Positions 17,594 through 25,764 of a stretch of 64,000 bases of DNA are shown here, piece by piece. The stretch is from Panacagrimonas sp052387695 (GTDB taxonomy: Bacteria; Pseudomonadota; Gammaproteobacteria; Nevskiales; Nevskiaceae). A program made the translations under genes and the position numbers. Below the pieces are notes generated by a model, which was not told the DNA's origin, did no database searches, and worked only from the letters and a program-made list of their open reading frames with translations. Location of the stretch: assembly GCA_052387695.1 (NCBI GenBank), contig JBQTIX010000041.1:1-64000 (forward strand), given 5' to 3'. The first letter of the stretch is position 1. Each line of letters starts with the position of its first letter.

Positions 17594-19267
17594 TCAACGG
17601 AACAGGATCGCTGCCTTGGCCACGGTGATCCAGACGCCCCAGGCGAGCGGTACTCCCACGAACAGCCATGCGATCCATACCAGCGGGTTCAGGTGGCCGG
17701 GCCGGGTCGTGGAGGCGACGGCGCTGGCTTGGTCTGGCGCAGCCTCGTGAGCAAGCTTGCGCGCGGCTTCGAGTTCGCCATCACTCATGAAATGACGCGA
17801 TGCGACCGGCTTCACCAGAAGGTTGCAGAGGAAGCCGAGAACCAGTAGCCCGGCGAGGATGTAGAGCGTCGTGTCATAGGCCTGCGCCTTGGCGACTCCG
17901 CGGTCGAGCTGATACTCGCGAATGTAGTTGACGATCACCGGGCCCAACACGCCGGCCGTGGCCCAGGCAGTGAGCAGTCGGCCGTGGATGGCGCCGACGA
18001 ACTGGGTGCCGAACATGTCGGCGAGGTAGGCCGGAATGGTCGCGAAGCCGCCACCGTACATCGACAGGATAACGCAGAACACCGCGACGAACAGCGCCAC
18101 GCTACCGGCGTGTCCCGCAGTGGGGGCGAGTGCGTACAGCGCCATGCCAAGCGCGAAGAACACGAAATAGGTGTTCTTGCGGCCGAGGCGATCCGAGAGC
18201 GAGGCCCAGAAAAACCGGCCGCCGATATTGAACAGGCTCAGCAGGCCGGTAAAACCGGCGGCGATGGCAGCGATTTCCATCAACTGCGCTTCGCTGAGCG
18301 TGTTGAAGGCCGCGTCGACGCCGATCAACCTGCCGCCGAAGACTTCCTGCAACATCGGCGAGGCCATGCCGATCACGCCGATGCCGGCACTGACATTGAG
18401 ACACAGCACGCCCCAGATGAGCCAGAACTGCGGTGTCCTGTGTGCCTGTTTCAGATGCACGTGCCTGATCGTGATCATGGCGTTGTGGGTGCCGTCCTTC
18501 GGGGGCGTCCAGCCCAAGGGCTTCCAGCTCTGCGGTGGGATGCGATAGCCCAGCGCGCCGATGATCATGAACACGAAGTAGATCGCCGCCAGCGCGAGGA
18601 AGGTCTGCCAGACACCGACCGACGTGGGTGTGGCGAAGAAGCCCATCAGGTGATTGGCCAGCGGCGCGCCAATCATCGCGCCACCACCGAAGCCCATGAT
18701 CGCCATGCCCGTGGCCATGCCGCGGCGATCGGGAAACCACTTGATCAGCGTCGACACCGGAGAGATATAGCCCAGGCCGAGGCCAATCCCACCGATGACG
18801 CCGGAACCCAGCCACATCAACCCTATCTGATGCAGATACACGCCCAGTGCCGAGATCACCAGCCCGCCGCACCAGCACACCGCTGAGACCAGGCCGGCTT
18901 TGCGCGGACCTGCGCGCTCCAGCCAGCCGCCCCAGAGCGCAGCGGAGGATCCGAGGAAAACGAAGAACAAGGTATACATCCAGCCGAGCTGGCTGACTTT
19001 CCAGTCGCAGTCCGTGCGCGTCATCAACTCGAACCAGTCGAGACCGGCCGGGCAGTCCACCGACTGGGTGATGCCGACCGCCTTCGACAGTGGCAGCCAG
19101 AAGACCGAGAACCCGTACGCCATGCCGATGCAAAGGTGGATGCACAGCGCGGCCGGAGGCACCAACCAGCGCGAGTAGCTGGTGTCCGCCACGGTCCTTT
19201 CCTTGGCGAGGAAATTCGCCAGGACATATCCACCATAACCCGCAGTCGCGGAACCTCCGGTCATCAT
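17594..19267 (-). CDS. MFS transporter, oxalate/formate antiporter-like (OFA family)
   Basis: This 557-residue carrier has about 12 membrane segments. The N-terminal SRWLVPPAALCIHLCIGMAY, LGSGVIGGIGLGLGYISPVS, KWFPDRRGMATGMAIMGFGGG and IGGRFFWASLSDRLGRK are characteristic of the OxlT-like OFA family, which exchanges small carboxylates. A hydrophilic insert of about 25 residues before the first motif-A-like loop (QSVDCPAGLDWFELMTRTDC) carries two cysteines. The substrate cannot be read from the sequence. The gene converges on the acyl-CoA dehydrogenase gene with a 15-bp gap. Confidence 0.8.
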   Translation of the reverse strand: MMTGGSATAGYGGYVLANFLAKERTVADTSYSRWLVPPAALCIHLCIGMAYGFSVFWLPLSKAVGITQSVDCPAGLDWFELMTRTDCDWKVSQLGWMYTLFFVFLGSSAALWGGWLERAGPRKAGLVSAVCWCGGLVISALGVYLHQIGLMWLGSGVIGGIGLGLGYISPVSTLIKWFPDRRGMATGMAIMGFGGGAMIGAPLANHLMGFFATPTSVGVWQTFLALAAIYFVFMIIGALGYRIPPQSWKPLGWTPPKDGTHNAMITIRHVHLKQAHRTPQFWLIWGVLCLNVSAGIGVIGMASPMLQEVFGGRLIGVDAAFNTLSEAQLMEIAAIAAGFTGLLSLFNIGGRFFWASLSDRLGRKNTYFVFFALGMALYALAPTAGHAGSVALFVAVFCVILSMYGGGFATIPAYLADMFGTQFVGAIHGRLLTAWATAGVLGPVIVNYIREYQLDRGVAKAQAYDTTLYILAGLLVLGFLCNLLVKPVASRHFMSDGELEAARKLAHEAAPDQASAVASTTRPGHLNPLVWIAWLFVGVPLAWGVWITVAKAAILFR

Positions 19268-19358
19268 TGCTCTCCCTGGACGCCTGACCCTGAGTGGAGG
19301 AATTCTGCCCTGCGGCCGACCTGTTCTTCCGTCCCGCGCATGGGCGGGAAGCTTGCCC

Positions 19359-19586
19359 TCAGGTAGGCGTGCGGTCTGGAGCCGCAGTCAAAGTCTGACA
19401 CGTCCCGGACTGCATTCCTGACTTACAGGCTTTGCCTGCGGAGTGTAGGGCCGCAACCCGTTCCTGCCACCGCTCCAATTCGCGTTCATACAGGTTGAAC
19501 ACGCAGTTCGGGCAGTCGCTGCGGCAGCAGTCCTCGTCGCGCGGAGGCTGCGGGCGAGGAGGAAGCGGATCGGCTGTTGCAGTCAT
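19359..19586 (-). CDS. Oxidoreductase-like domain small protein
   Basis: This 75-residue protein has the pattern of the oxidoreductase-like domain (Pfam Oxidored-like): a Pro-rich start, then EDCCRSDCPNCVFNLYEREL with clustered cysteines, then WQERVAAL. Members may bind a metal or Fe-S cluster, and no enzyme activity is established. ATG at 19586 gives the family-length N-terminus; an upstream in-frame ATG adds 13 unsupported residues. Confidence 0.7.
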   Translation of the reverse strand: MTATADPLPPRPQPPRDEDCCRSDCPNCVFNLYERELERWQERVAALHSAGKACKSGMQSGTCQTLTAAPDRTPT

Positions 19587-19673
19587 GCGACAAAGGTAGC
19601 GCGCACGGGTGTTCCGTGCACGCAACCCAGTCGTCCCCGGGCCGGATGGGGCCGGCCGCGCCCAGGACAGGGC

Positions 19674-20051
19674 TCAGCCGCGAAACGGCATCGTATCGAA
19701 GTAATCGCGCCAAGCCGCGATCCTGCCGTCGCGAATCTCGAAGACGCCCATCAGGCGAAGGGTCACGAGGCGCTTGCCGTCGACATCACAGAGGTGATCG
19801 ATGCGCTCGGTCAGGACGATGTTGCCCGCGACGACGATGTTGACCATTTCCAGGGACAGGCGGGCGAAACCCATTTGGGCGTTGAAGTTTTCCATCAGGG
19901 CCTTGGCCGCCGCGGGACCTGTCGAATGTGTGAGCGCCACGTTCTCGTAGACGCAGTCCGCGGTGAAGTACTCGTCCAGCGCCGTCCGGTAACCAAAGGC
20001 GGGTTCCCAGGCTTTGAGAAAGTCGGTGACGATTTGCGTTGCACTGCGCAT
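19674..20051 (-). CDS. Limonene-1,2-epoxide hydrolase-like / SnoaL-like protein
   Basis: This 125-residue NTF2-fold protein starts at MRSATQIVTDFLKAWEPAF. The catalytic pattern of limonene-1,2-epoxide hydrolase, Arg-x-Asp and a second Asp, is visible as LTERIDHL (about 83-90) and WRDYFD (about 115-120). An active epoxide hydrolase is therefore plausible. GGGAG lies 8-9 bp before the ATG at 20051. The substrate is unknown; nearby lipid and acid metabolism genes do not narrow it. Confidence 0.75.
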   Translation of the reverse strand: MRSATQIVTDFLKAWEPAFGYRTALDEYFTADCVYENVALTHSTGPAAAKALMENFNAQMGFARLSLEMVNIVVAGNIVLTERIDHLCDVDGKRLVTLRLMGVFEIRDGRIAAWRDYFDTMPFRG

Positions 20052-20167
20052 GAGGCTGCTCCCGTGAGGTGAGGTAAACGATCGGGTCGTCAGGATGCTC
20101 TGACCGGGTCGCACGCATTCCGCGGGGCGACGCAAGGCGCCCCGCGGTATGTCCCGACCCGCCTGCT

Positions 20168-23100
20168 TCAGTCCTGCTGACCCGCCCGGATGCCGAACCG
20201 CAGGGGTTCGGTCAACGCCTCATGCGCGCCCATGTCCGGGCCGGTGCCGGTCCACGAGGTCAGGAAGTTGGGGATAGGGGTCCCCACGTCTGCGCCGGGG
20301 CTGCCGGTATCGAGCGCGAAGTTGCCGCTGAGCGTGGCGCTGTTCAATCCCCAATCCGGAGTCATGACCGGCGCGGCAAACACGCCGTGGGCCTCCTGCG
20401 GACTGGAGAACAGGCTCCGGCCATTAAGCAGGTCGAAGTCGAACGATATGTTCTGACCGAAGCGCTCGTAGATGCTGTACGAACCCGTATTTCTCACCTG
20501 CATCACGTTGTTTCGCGTGCGGATATTCTTGAACCGCTCCGGCTCGCTGAGCTCGCTCAGGAAACTGGAGACCGTGTCGCCCTGTCCGGCCCTCGGCTTG
20601 AGGGCCGTGTTGTTGAACAGGTAGACGCGTCCTCCGCCGCGATCCATAGCGCCGGAGCCGAAATTGCGCTGGGTGATCCAGGGACCGGGGCGTGAATTCG
20701 CCGGCCCGGACGCGCTGGCGTGGCTCAGGTTCTTCCAGATGTACAGCGGTCCGCCCATCAGTGGCGCGATGCTGAATGGAACATAGACCTTGTCCAGATA
20801 GTTGCCCCAGATTCGGACATTGCGATTGCCTCCCGCCGTGTCGATCCCTTCGTCCCAGCAATGCGAAATGAAGTTGCCGTGGATGTCGGCGTCGAAGCCG
20901 GTGAAGCGGTCGCTGGAGTAGTTGGTGACGCCCCCCATCCCATCCGCGAAATAGTGAGTCGAGTCGGAATAGATCTCGTTGTAGCGGATGACCAGCCCTT
21001 CCCGCGTGTTTCTGAACGTGATGGCCTGGGGACCGGCGGGCTCGGACGAGCTTCCATGTCGCTCCTCCCAGCTATTGGCATCCGTGCTGGGGTGATGCAG
21101 GCGGTTCCGCTGGATGGTGATCCGGCTCAGCGCGGTCTTGTTGGTGGCGTAAATGGCGGAATCGTTAAGGCGGCCGAACGCGGAATTCAATGGCGAGCGG
21201 CTGCCCCAAGCACTGACGTCCAGGTCCTCGATCACCACATCATTGATGATCGCGTTGGAGCCGTCGTTCTTGCCCAGCAGGATTCCGTGCTTGGCGGCGC
21301 CTCTCAAGGTCACCCCGCGAACGATGACATAACTGCCCTCGATCACAATGTTGTAGTCGCGATTCTTGGCCACGTCGATCGTCGCGGTCGAATCCGCCGC
21401 GGCGGTGTAAAGCACGTAACCCGAGGGTGTGCCCGATTCGGTGATGACCAGGGTCTGGTTGGACGTGGTGGGCAGGGTCACGGTGCGGGCGATCGGAAAC
21501 TCGTCGCTGCGCGTCCGCGCAGTGAAAGTCCGTCCGGTCCCGTCGTCCAGGGTGATTTGGATCTCGTAGCTCTGGTTCGGTCGCAGATGCACCAGGCTGC
21601 CGCGGTACTCGCGCCAACGGGCGTCGTACCAAAGCGGGAGTCCGTCCTGCCATTCCGCCGCGCCACTTTCGCGGAACTGGACCTGCGCGTCGTCGTCATC
21701 CGGTGACACGGGGGCCGCGGCTGTCCAATAAAGGCCGATGCTCTCGTAGTTCGACACGGCCACCGGATCGGGCCCGTCCCCGGGAGGTGGGGGAGGCGGT
21801 GGCGGTGGCGGTGGAGGCGGTGGGGGAGGTGGAGGCGGTGGCGGGGGAGGCGGAGGTGGGGGAGGCGGAGGTGGGGGAGGCGGCGGTGGTGGGGGAGGCG
21901 GCGGGGGAGGCGGCGGTGGAGGCGGTGGCGGTGGGGGTGGTGGGGGCGGAGGTGGTGGGGGAGGAGGCTCTGCCGTCAAATATGCATCGACGCCAAACTC
22001 CATCGGAGGCGTCGACGCCTCGTGCGCCCCGATATCCGGCGCGTTGCCCATCCACGCGGTCACGAAGTTGGGAATACGCGTCCCCCGATCGTATCCGGGA
22101 CTGTTGGAAGCCAGCGAAAAAATCCCGGTGCGATTGGCATCGTCGAAGCCCCAGCCGGACGCCATGACCGGGGCTCCCCTGACGCCGTTGCGTTCGTGCA
22201 GCGACAACAAGGACACCTGGATCCTGCCATTGAACAGATCGAAGTTGAACAGGACGTTCTGACCGAAGGCCTCGAGGATGCTGAAGGCGTTCGTGGTCTT
22301 GACCTGCATGATGTTGTTCAGCGTGCGGATGTTCTTCAGCCGGTCCAGAAGGCTGGTTTCACCGATGAACTGGTTGGGTCCGATGCCTTCTCCAGGCTTG
22401 GGCTTGAGCGCGGTGTTGTTGAAGATATACATGCGTCCGCCACCCCAGTCACGCGACCCGGACGCCACATTGCGAGTCTTGACCCAGGCACCGTTGCGCT
22501 GGTTTTGCGGTCCCGAAGACATTGAATACGTGACGTTTTTCCAGATGTAAAGAGGGCCGCCCTGGTTCGGTGCCACGCCGAACGGGACGAAAATCTTGTC
22601 GATGTAATTGCCCCAGATCCGGACGTTGCGATTGCCGCCTTCGGGTTCGATGGCGTTATCCCGGACGTGCGTGATCAGATTCCCGTAGATATCGGCATCG
22701 CGGTTGGGAAACCCGGTGGTCGAGAAGTTGTTGACCGACCCCATGGCATCGTTGAAGTAATGGGCCGCGTCGGAGTAGATCTCGTTGTAACGGATCACCA
22801 GGCCGCTTTCGGCCGTGCGCACGGTGATGGCTTGCGGGCCGTTCGGATGAAGGTTCCCGGCGTTGCGTTCTTCCCAACTGTTGGCGGTGGTGCTGGGATG
22901 GTGCAGCTTGTTGCGCGAAATGGTCAGGCGGCTGACCGAGGTCCGGGCGCTCGCATAGACCGCTGAATCCAGATTGCGGCCAAACCTGGCGTCGGTCTCG
23001 GAGCGGCTGCCCCAATCGCTGATGTCGTTGTTCTCGATCACGATGTCGCTGAGCGAACTGCCGGAGGGGCTGACTGCCTCGATGAAGACCCCATGCTGCC

Positions 23101-23656
23101 GCGCACCCATGAGCCTTACGTCGCGGACAATCACATAGCTGGCTTTGATGAAGACGTTGTACTCCGCCTGCTTGTTGACATCGATGGTCGCGGTCGATCC
23201 GGGAGCGTGCGTGTAAAGCACATAGCCGGACGGCGAGCCGGACTGCGTGATGGTCAGGGTCTGATTCGAGTTCGCCGGCAGGTACACGGTGCGCGCGATC
23301 GGGTAGTCGTCGCTCCGGGTGGACGCCGTCAGGGTCTGGGACGTGCCGTTGTCGAGCGTGATCCGGATGTCGTAGCGCTGACCGGGCCGAAGGTGCACCA
23401 AGCTACCGCGGTACTCGCCATCGCGACGATCGAACCATAGCGGCAGGCCGTCCTGCCAGTCGTCGCTTCCGCTCGGACGAAATTCCACCTGAGCGTCCTC
23501 GTCGCCATCGGCCGGGGAGGGAGCAGCCGCGCCCCGCCAGTACAGGCCGATACTCTCGTACGTGGGAACCGCGACCGGGTCATCCGCCGACACGGCGAAA
23601 GGCGACAACAGGATGGCGCAAGCGACGATCAACGTCGCGATTTTTGACGGATACAT
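20168..23656 (-). CDS. Large exported right-handed beta-helix protein, duplicated, with polyproline linker
   Basis: This 1162-residue secreted protein starts at MYPSKIATLIVACAILLSPFAVSA, a clear signal peptide with GGGGGAAG-like RBS sequence upstream. It consists of two homologous halves, about residues 26-563 and 626-1162. Each has an FnIII-like N-terminal part (YESIGLYW...WQDGLPLW...YRGSLVHLRP) and a right-handed beta-helix of repeated short strands (YVIVRDVRLMGARQHGV, VIENNDISDWGSRS, LVIRYNEIYSD, NVRIWGNYIDK). Each half ends in PDIGAHEA. A run of 62 prolines (564-625) joins them. Such helices bind or cut polysaccharides, but no lyase active site could be assigned. Confidence 0.8.
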   Translation of the reverse strand: MYPSKIATLIVACAILLSPFAVSADDPVAVPTYESIGLYWRGAAAPSPADGDEDAQVEFRPSGSDDWQDGLPLWFDRRDGEYRGSLVHLRPGQRYDIRITLDNGTSQTLTASTRSDDYPIARTVYLPANSNQTLTITQSGSPSGYVLYTHAPGSTATIDVNKQAEYNVFIKASYVIVRDVRLMGARQHGVFIEAVSPSGSSLSDIVIENNDISDWGSRSETDARFGRNLDSAVYASARTSVSRLTISRNKLHHPSTTANSWEERNAGNLHPNGPQAITVRTAESGLVIRYNEIYSDAAHYFNDAMGSVNNFSTTGFPNRDADIYGNLITHVRDNAIEPEGGNRNVRIWGNYIDKIFVPFGVAPNQGGPLYIWKNVTYSMSSGPQNQRNGAWVKTRNVASGSRDWGGGRMYIFNNTALKPKPGEGIGPNQFIGETSLLDRLKNIRTLNNIMQVKTTNAFSILEAFGQNVLFNFDLFNGRIQVSLLSLHERNGVRGAPVMASGWGFDDANRTGIFSLASNSPGYDRGTRIPNFVTAWMGNAPDIGAHEASTPPMEFGVDAYLTAEPPPPPPPPPPPPPPPPPPPPPPPPPPPPPPPPPPPPPPPPPPPPPPPPPPPPPPPPPPPPPPGDGPDPVAVSNYESIGLYWTAAAPVSPDDDDAQVQFRESGAAEWQDGLPLWYDARWREYRGSLVHLRPNQSYEIQITLDDGTGRTFTARTRSDEFPIARTVTLPTTSNQTLVITESGTPSGYVLYTAAADSTATIDVAKNRDYNIVIEGSYVIVRGVTLRGAAKHGILLGKNDGSNAIINDVVIEDLDVSAWGSRSPLNSAFGRLNDSAIYATNKTALSRITIQRNRLHHPSTDANSWEERHGSSSEPAGPQAITFRNTREGLVIRYNEIYSDSTHYFADGMGGVTNYSSDRFTGFDADIHGNFISHCWDEGIDTAGGNRNVRIWGNYLDKVYVPFSIAPLMGGPLYIWKNLSHASASGPANSRPGPWITQRNFGSGAMDRGGGRVYLFNNTALKPRAGQGDTVSSFLSELSEPERFKNIRTRNNVMQVRNTGSYSIYERFGQNISFDFDLLNGRSLFSSPQEAHGVFAAPVMTPDWGLNSATLSGNFALDTGSPGADVGTPIPNFLTSWTGTGPDMGAHEALTEPLRFGIRAGQQD
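21782..21967 (-). repeat. Polyproline-encoding low-complexity tract (62 codons)
   Basis: This is an uninterrupted run of 62 CCN codons in the middle of the beta-helix protein gene. The plus strand is almost wholly G with T, A or C at every third base and holds many GGG and GGGGG runs. The tract is prone to polymerase slippage and could form G-quadruplexes in the template strand. Translation would depend on EF-P. Confidence 0.95.
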
Positions 23657-24131
23657 CGGTTGGCTTCCCCCACGGAAGACTGAACAAAATTGCGAATAGG
23701 GGAAGCGCAACGCCCGAGACTCTAGCGGTCCTCAGGGTGATGATGTGACCAAGCCGTACTCCCCCTGAAACGGAGCCTAACGAATGGTCTAAGGAAATAA
23801 AAGATGATCCGATATTCATGAGCTTGCAAGTACCAGAGTCACAAGTCAGGTATCGAGCAAGGAATCAGGAAAAAACGCCGAAGAACAAAAGGCTAGCTGC
23901 ATGCCAAACCGCGTCTGGGTCCCGGATTGCAATATCTATTTGCGTTGGCCTGGTAGGGGGCCGGGTGTGGCGTCGGCGTCGTTTCGCGCAAATTGGGACC
24001 GTTTCTTGCCTCAACGGCAGGACTTGGACCGGATGCGTCGGCTACCGCCAGAGTCTGTCAGTGCCGCGGCGGGCGCGTCCGGTCTCGGGAAATCGTCTCG
24101 ATATCGACGGCGTCGCCGCTTCCGCCAAAGC
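23657..24131. other. Intergenic region, no gene seen
   Basis: This 475-bp region lies upstream of the beta-helix gene and downstream of the DUF1338 gene. It must hold the promoter of the former. Base composition is less GC-rich than its surroundings at about 23740-23960. Open frames here show no family pattern or ribosome binding site, and none is called. Confidence 0.5.
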
Positions 24132-25076
24132 TCAGGATCTGCCCGGACGCGACGACGCCGCTTCAAAAATCCGTTCTGCATTGGCCGCGAGGAAATGACG
24201 GAAGATCAGCGGACGGCCATCGTCGCGCCACTGCGCGTCACCAAAGCGGTTGATCGCCTGATTGCGCTCGATGATCTCGACGAATTGCCTCTCGGTCATG
24301 GCGATTCCGAATTGACGGTCGGCCTCGCGGACCGCGGTCGCCTGAGGCACGGCCAGCGTCGCAGTCTGGCGCAACGGCGTGCCGGGCCCGCCCTGAATCT
24401 CGGACAGCATGGAGAAGCCGCGCTCGAGCATCACCGTGACCATCGCTTCGATGTCGCCAAAGCCGGCCGCGTGAACGTCGAGCGTGATGTGGTTGAAATC
24501 CGCTCCCAGGGCCAGTGCGCTTGCCGCCTCACCGGAGATCGTGGCGACGGCATCCAGGGTCGAACGCCACAGTGGCGGCCCGGCACGCGTCATCAGTCCG
24601 TGCAGAAGCAGATCGATGAACCGGTCGGCCTGGACAGAGTCGAGTCCGCCGTCGCGCGCCGCTTGCGCAATCAGCGCGTCGAGCGGCGCGTGGTCACCTG
24701 CCGCTGCCTGTTCCTCAGTGTCCTGGCGGATCAACTCCGCAATCGCAGCAGGATAGGCGGCGAGATCGATCTGTGAGACGAACAGCTTGAATTCGTCCGC
24801 GTCTTCGCCGATCACCTGCAGATCGAAGCTCCGGAGCTTCTTGGCCGGGAACTCGTATTCACGTTCACGGCGCAGGCCCATCACGTTGGCGGCGCGCTCG
24901 ATCCGGGCACACACCGCCGGGTCGGCCGTGCGGATGGCGCCGTGATCGTTGTGGAATCCGCCGCCGCGTCCGGTCACCAGTTTTCTAAGCGTCACGAAAT
25001 CCGGCACCTGGCCGGCAAATTTTGCCGTCGCCGCGTCGACGAACCGCGCGCGAATCCCGGCCGGCGTCAGGCGCAC
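24132..25076 (-). CDS. DUF1338 family protein (2-oxoadipate dioxygenase/decarboxylase-like)
   Basis: This protein of about 314 residues matches DUF1338, the family of HglS, which converts 2-oxoadipate to D-2-hydroxyglutarate in D-lysine breakdown. The conserved metal-binding region HNDHGAIRT is at about 60-68, followed by EFPAKKLRSFDLQVIG and FNHITLDVHAAG with a second metal-ligand His. A GTG at 25076, preceded by GAGAGG and 10 bp after the VOC stop, is the best start; a longer open frame overlaps the VOC gene and lacks similarity. It is shorter than HglS, so its substrate may differ. Confidence 0.75.
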   Translation of the reverse strand: MRLTPAGIRARFVDAATAKFAGQVPDFVTLRKLVTGRGGGFHNDHGAIRTADPAVCARIERAANVMGLRREREYEFPAKKLRSFDLQVIGEDADEFKLFVSQIDLAAYPAAIAELIRQDTEEQAAAGDHAPLDALIAQAARDGGLDSVQADRFIDLLLHGLMTRAGPPLWRSTLDAVATISGEAASALALGADFNHITLDVHAAGFGDIEAMVTVMLERGFSMLSEIQGGPGTPLRQTATLAVPQATAVREADRQFGIAMTERQFVEIIERNQAINRFGDAQWRDDGRPLIFRHFLAANAERIFEAASSRPGRS

Positions 25077-25086
25077 CGGAGGCCTC

Positions 25087-25551
25087 TCAAGCCTGCGATT
25101 GTGACCAGGCCGCCATGCGCTTCTGCATCTCCTCCGGGTCGACGTCTTCGACATGCGTCGCCAGAGTCCATTTGTGTCCGAACGGATCGACGATCGTGCC
25201 CGAGCGATCGCCATAGAACTGATTTGCCACCGGCCTGTCCACCTTGCCCCCGGTCTTGACCGCGAGATCGAACGCCGCATCTACGTCCGGCACATAGATC
25301 ATGAAACCGCAGGTCCCGCCGCCCCGCGATTTGGGGCTCATCGCATCCATCTCCGGCCACTCGTCGGAGAGCATCACGGTCGAATCACCGATCCTGATTT
25401 CAGCATGACCGATCTTGTCACCCATCGGCAGACGGAACAGTTCGCTTGCGCCGAAAGCCCCGACATAGAAATCGATCGCAGCAGCGGCGTTGTCGACGAT
25501 GAGATAGGGCGTGACACTGTGGTAGCCCTCGGGGATGGGTTTGGCGTTCAT
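25087..25551 (-). CDS. VOC family (PhnB-like glyoxalase fold) protein
   Basis: This 154-residue protein has the vicinal-oxygen-chelate fold in the PhnB-like arrangement: EGYHSVTPYLIVDNAAAAID at the start, HAEIRIGDSTVMLSDE in the middle, and FYGDRSGTIVDPFGHKWTLA at the end. Members include metal-dependent lyases, dioxygenases and resistance proteins; no substrate can be given. The ATG at 25551 begins MNAKPIPEGYHS. It lies 10 bp upstream of the DUF1338 gene on the same strand, so the two are probably co-expressed. Confidence 0.8.
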   Translation of the reverse strand: MNAKPIPEGYHSVTPYLIVDNAAAAIDFYVGAFGASELFRLPMGDKIGHAEIRIGDSTVMLSDEWPEMDAMSPKSRGGGTCGFMIYVPDVDAAFDLAVKTGGKVDRPVANQFYGDRSGTIVDPFGHKWTLATHVEDVDPEEMQKRMAAWSQSQA

Positions 25552-25680
25552 GGATTTGCTCCACATCGGATAGGGAGCGGCAATCTACACCCGGAGCGGT
25601 GACGCGGGCGTGGCGACACGGGACGATGAGTCCGACTGCAGGACCGCCTGGGGAAGGTCTGTACAGGTTCGATCCGGCTC

Positions 25681-25739
25681 GTAGGTCGGTTCAAGCCGAA
25701 GGCGGACCCGACGCGCACCGCGAGCACAAGGTGCTCGCG
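25681..25739. repeat. Palindromic intergenic repeat (GTAGGTCGG type) with hairpin
   Basis: GTAGGTCGGTTCAAGCC begins a repeat unit that pairs imperfectly with GGCGGACCCGAC. It is followed by a perfect 9-bp hairpin, CGCGAGCAC and GTGCTCGCG, at 25719-25739. The 30 bp before it (ACAGGTTCGATCCGGCTC) recur upstream of the repeat at 35164. It lies just beyond the 3' end of the export operon. Confidence 0.75.
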
Positions 25740-25764
25740 TCCGGGTATCTCCGCCGGACTTCGC

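Noticed and set aside
21703..22167. Val/Glu/Ala-repetitive plus-strand frame across the proline tract
   Set aside because: It arises from reading the GGN repeat in another frame. The minus-strand gene has a signal peptide and coherent domains on both sides.
23818..24776. Open frames in the gap beyond the beta-helix gene
   Set aside because: No ribosome binding site or family pattern. Most of the length is opposite the DUF1338 gene.
25669..25680. GGTTCGATCC, resembling a tRNA T-loop, here and at 35153-35162
   Set aside because: No acceptor stem or anticodon arm can be built around it. It is part of a dispersed repeat.
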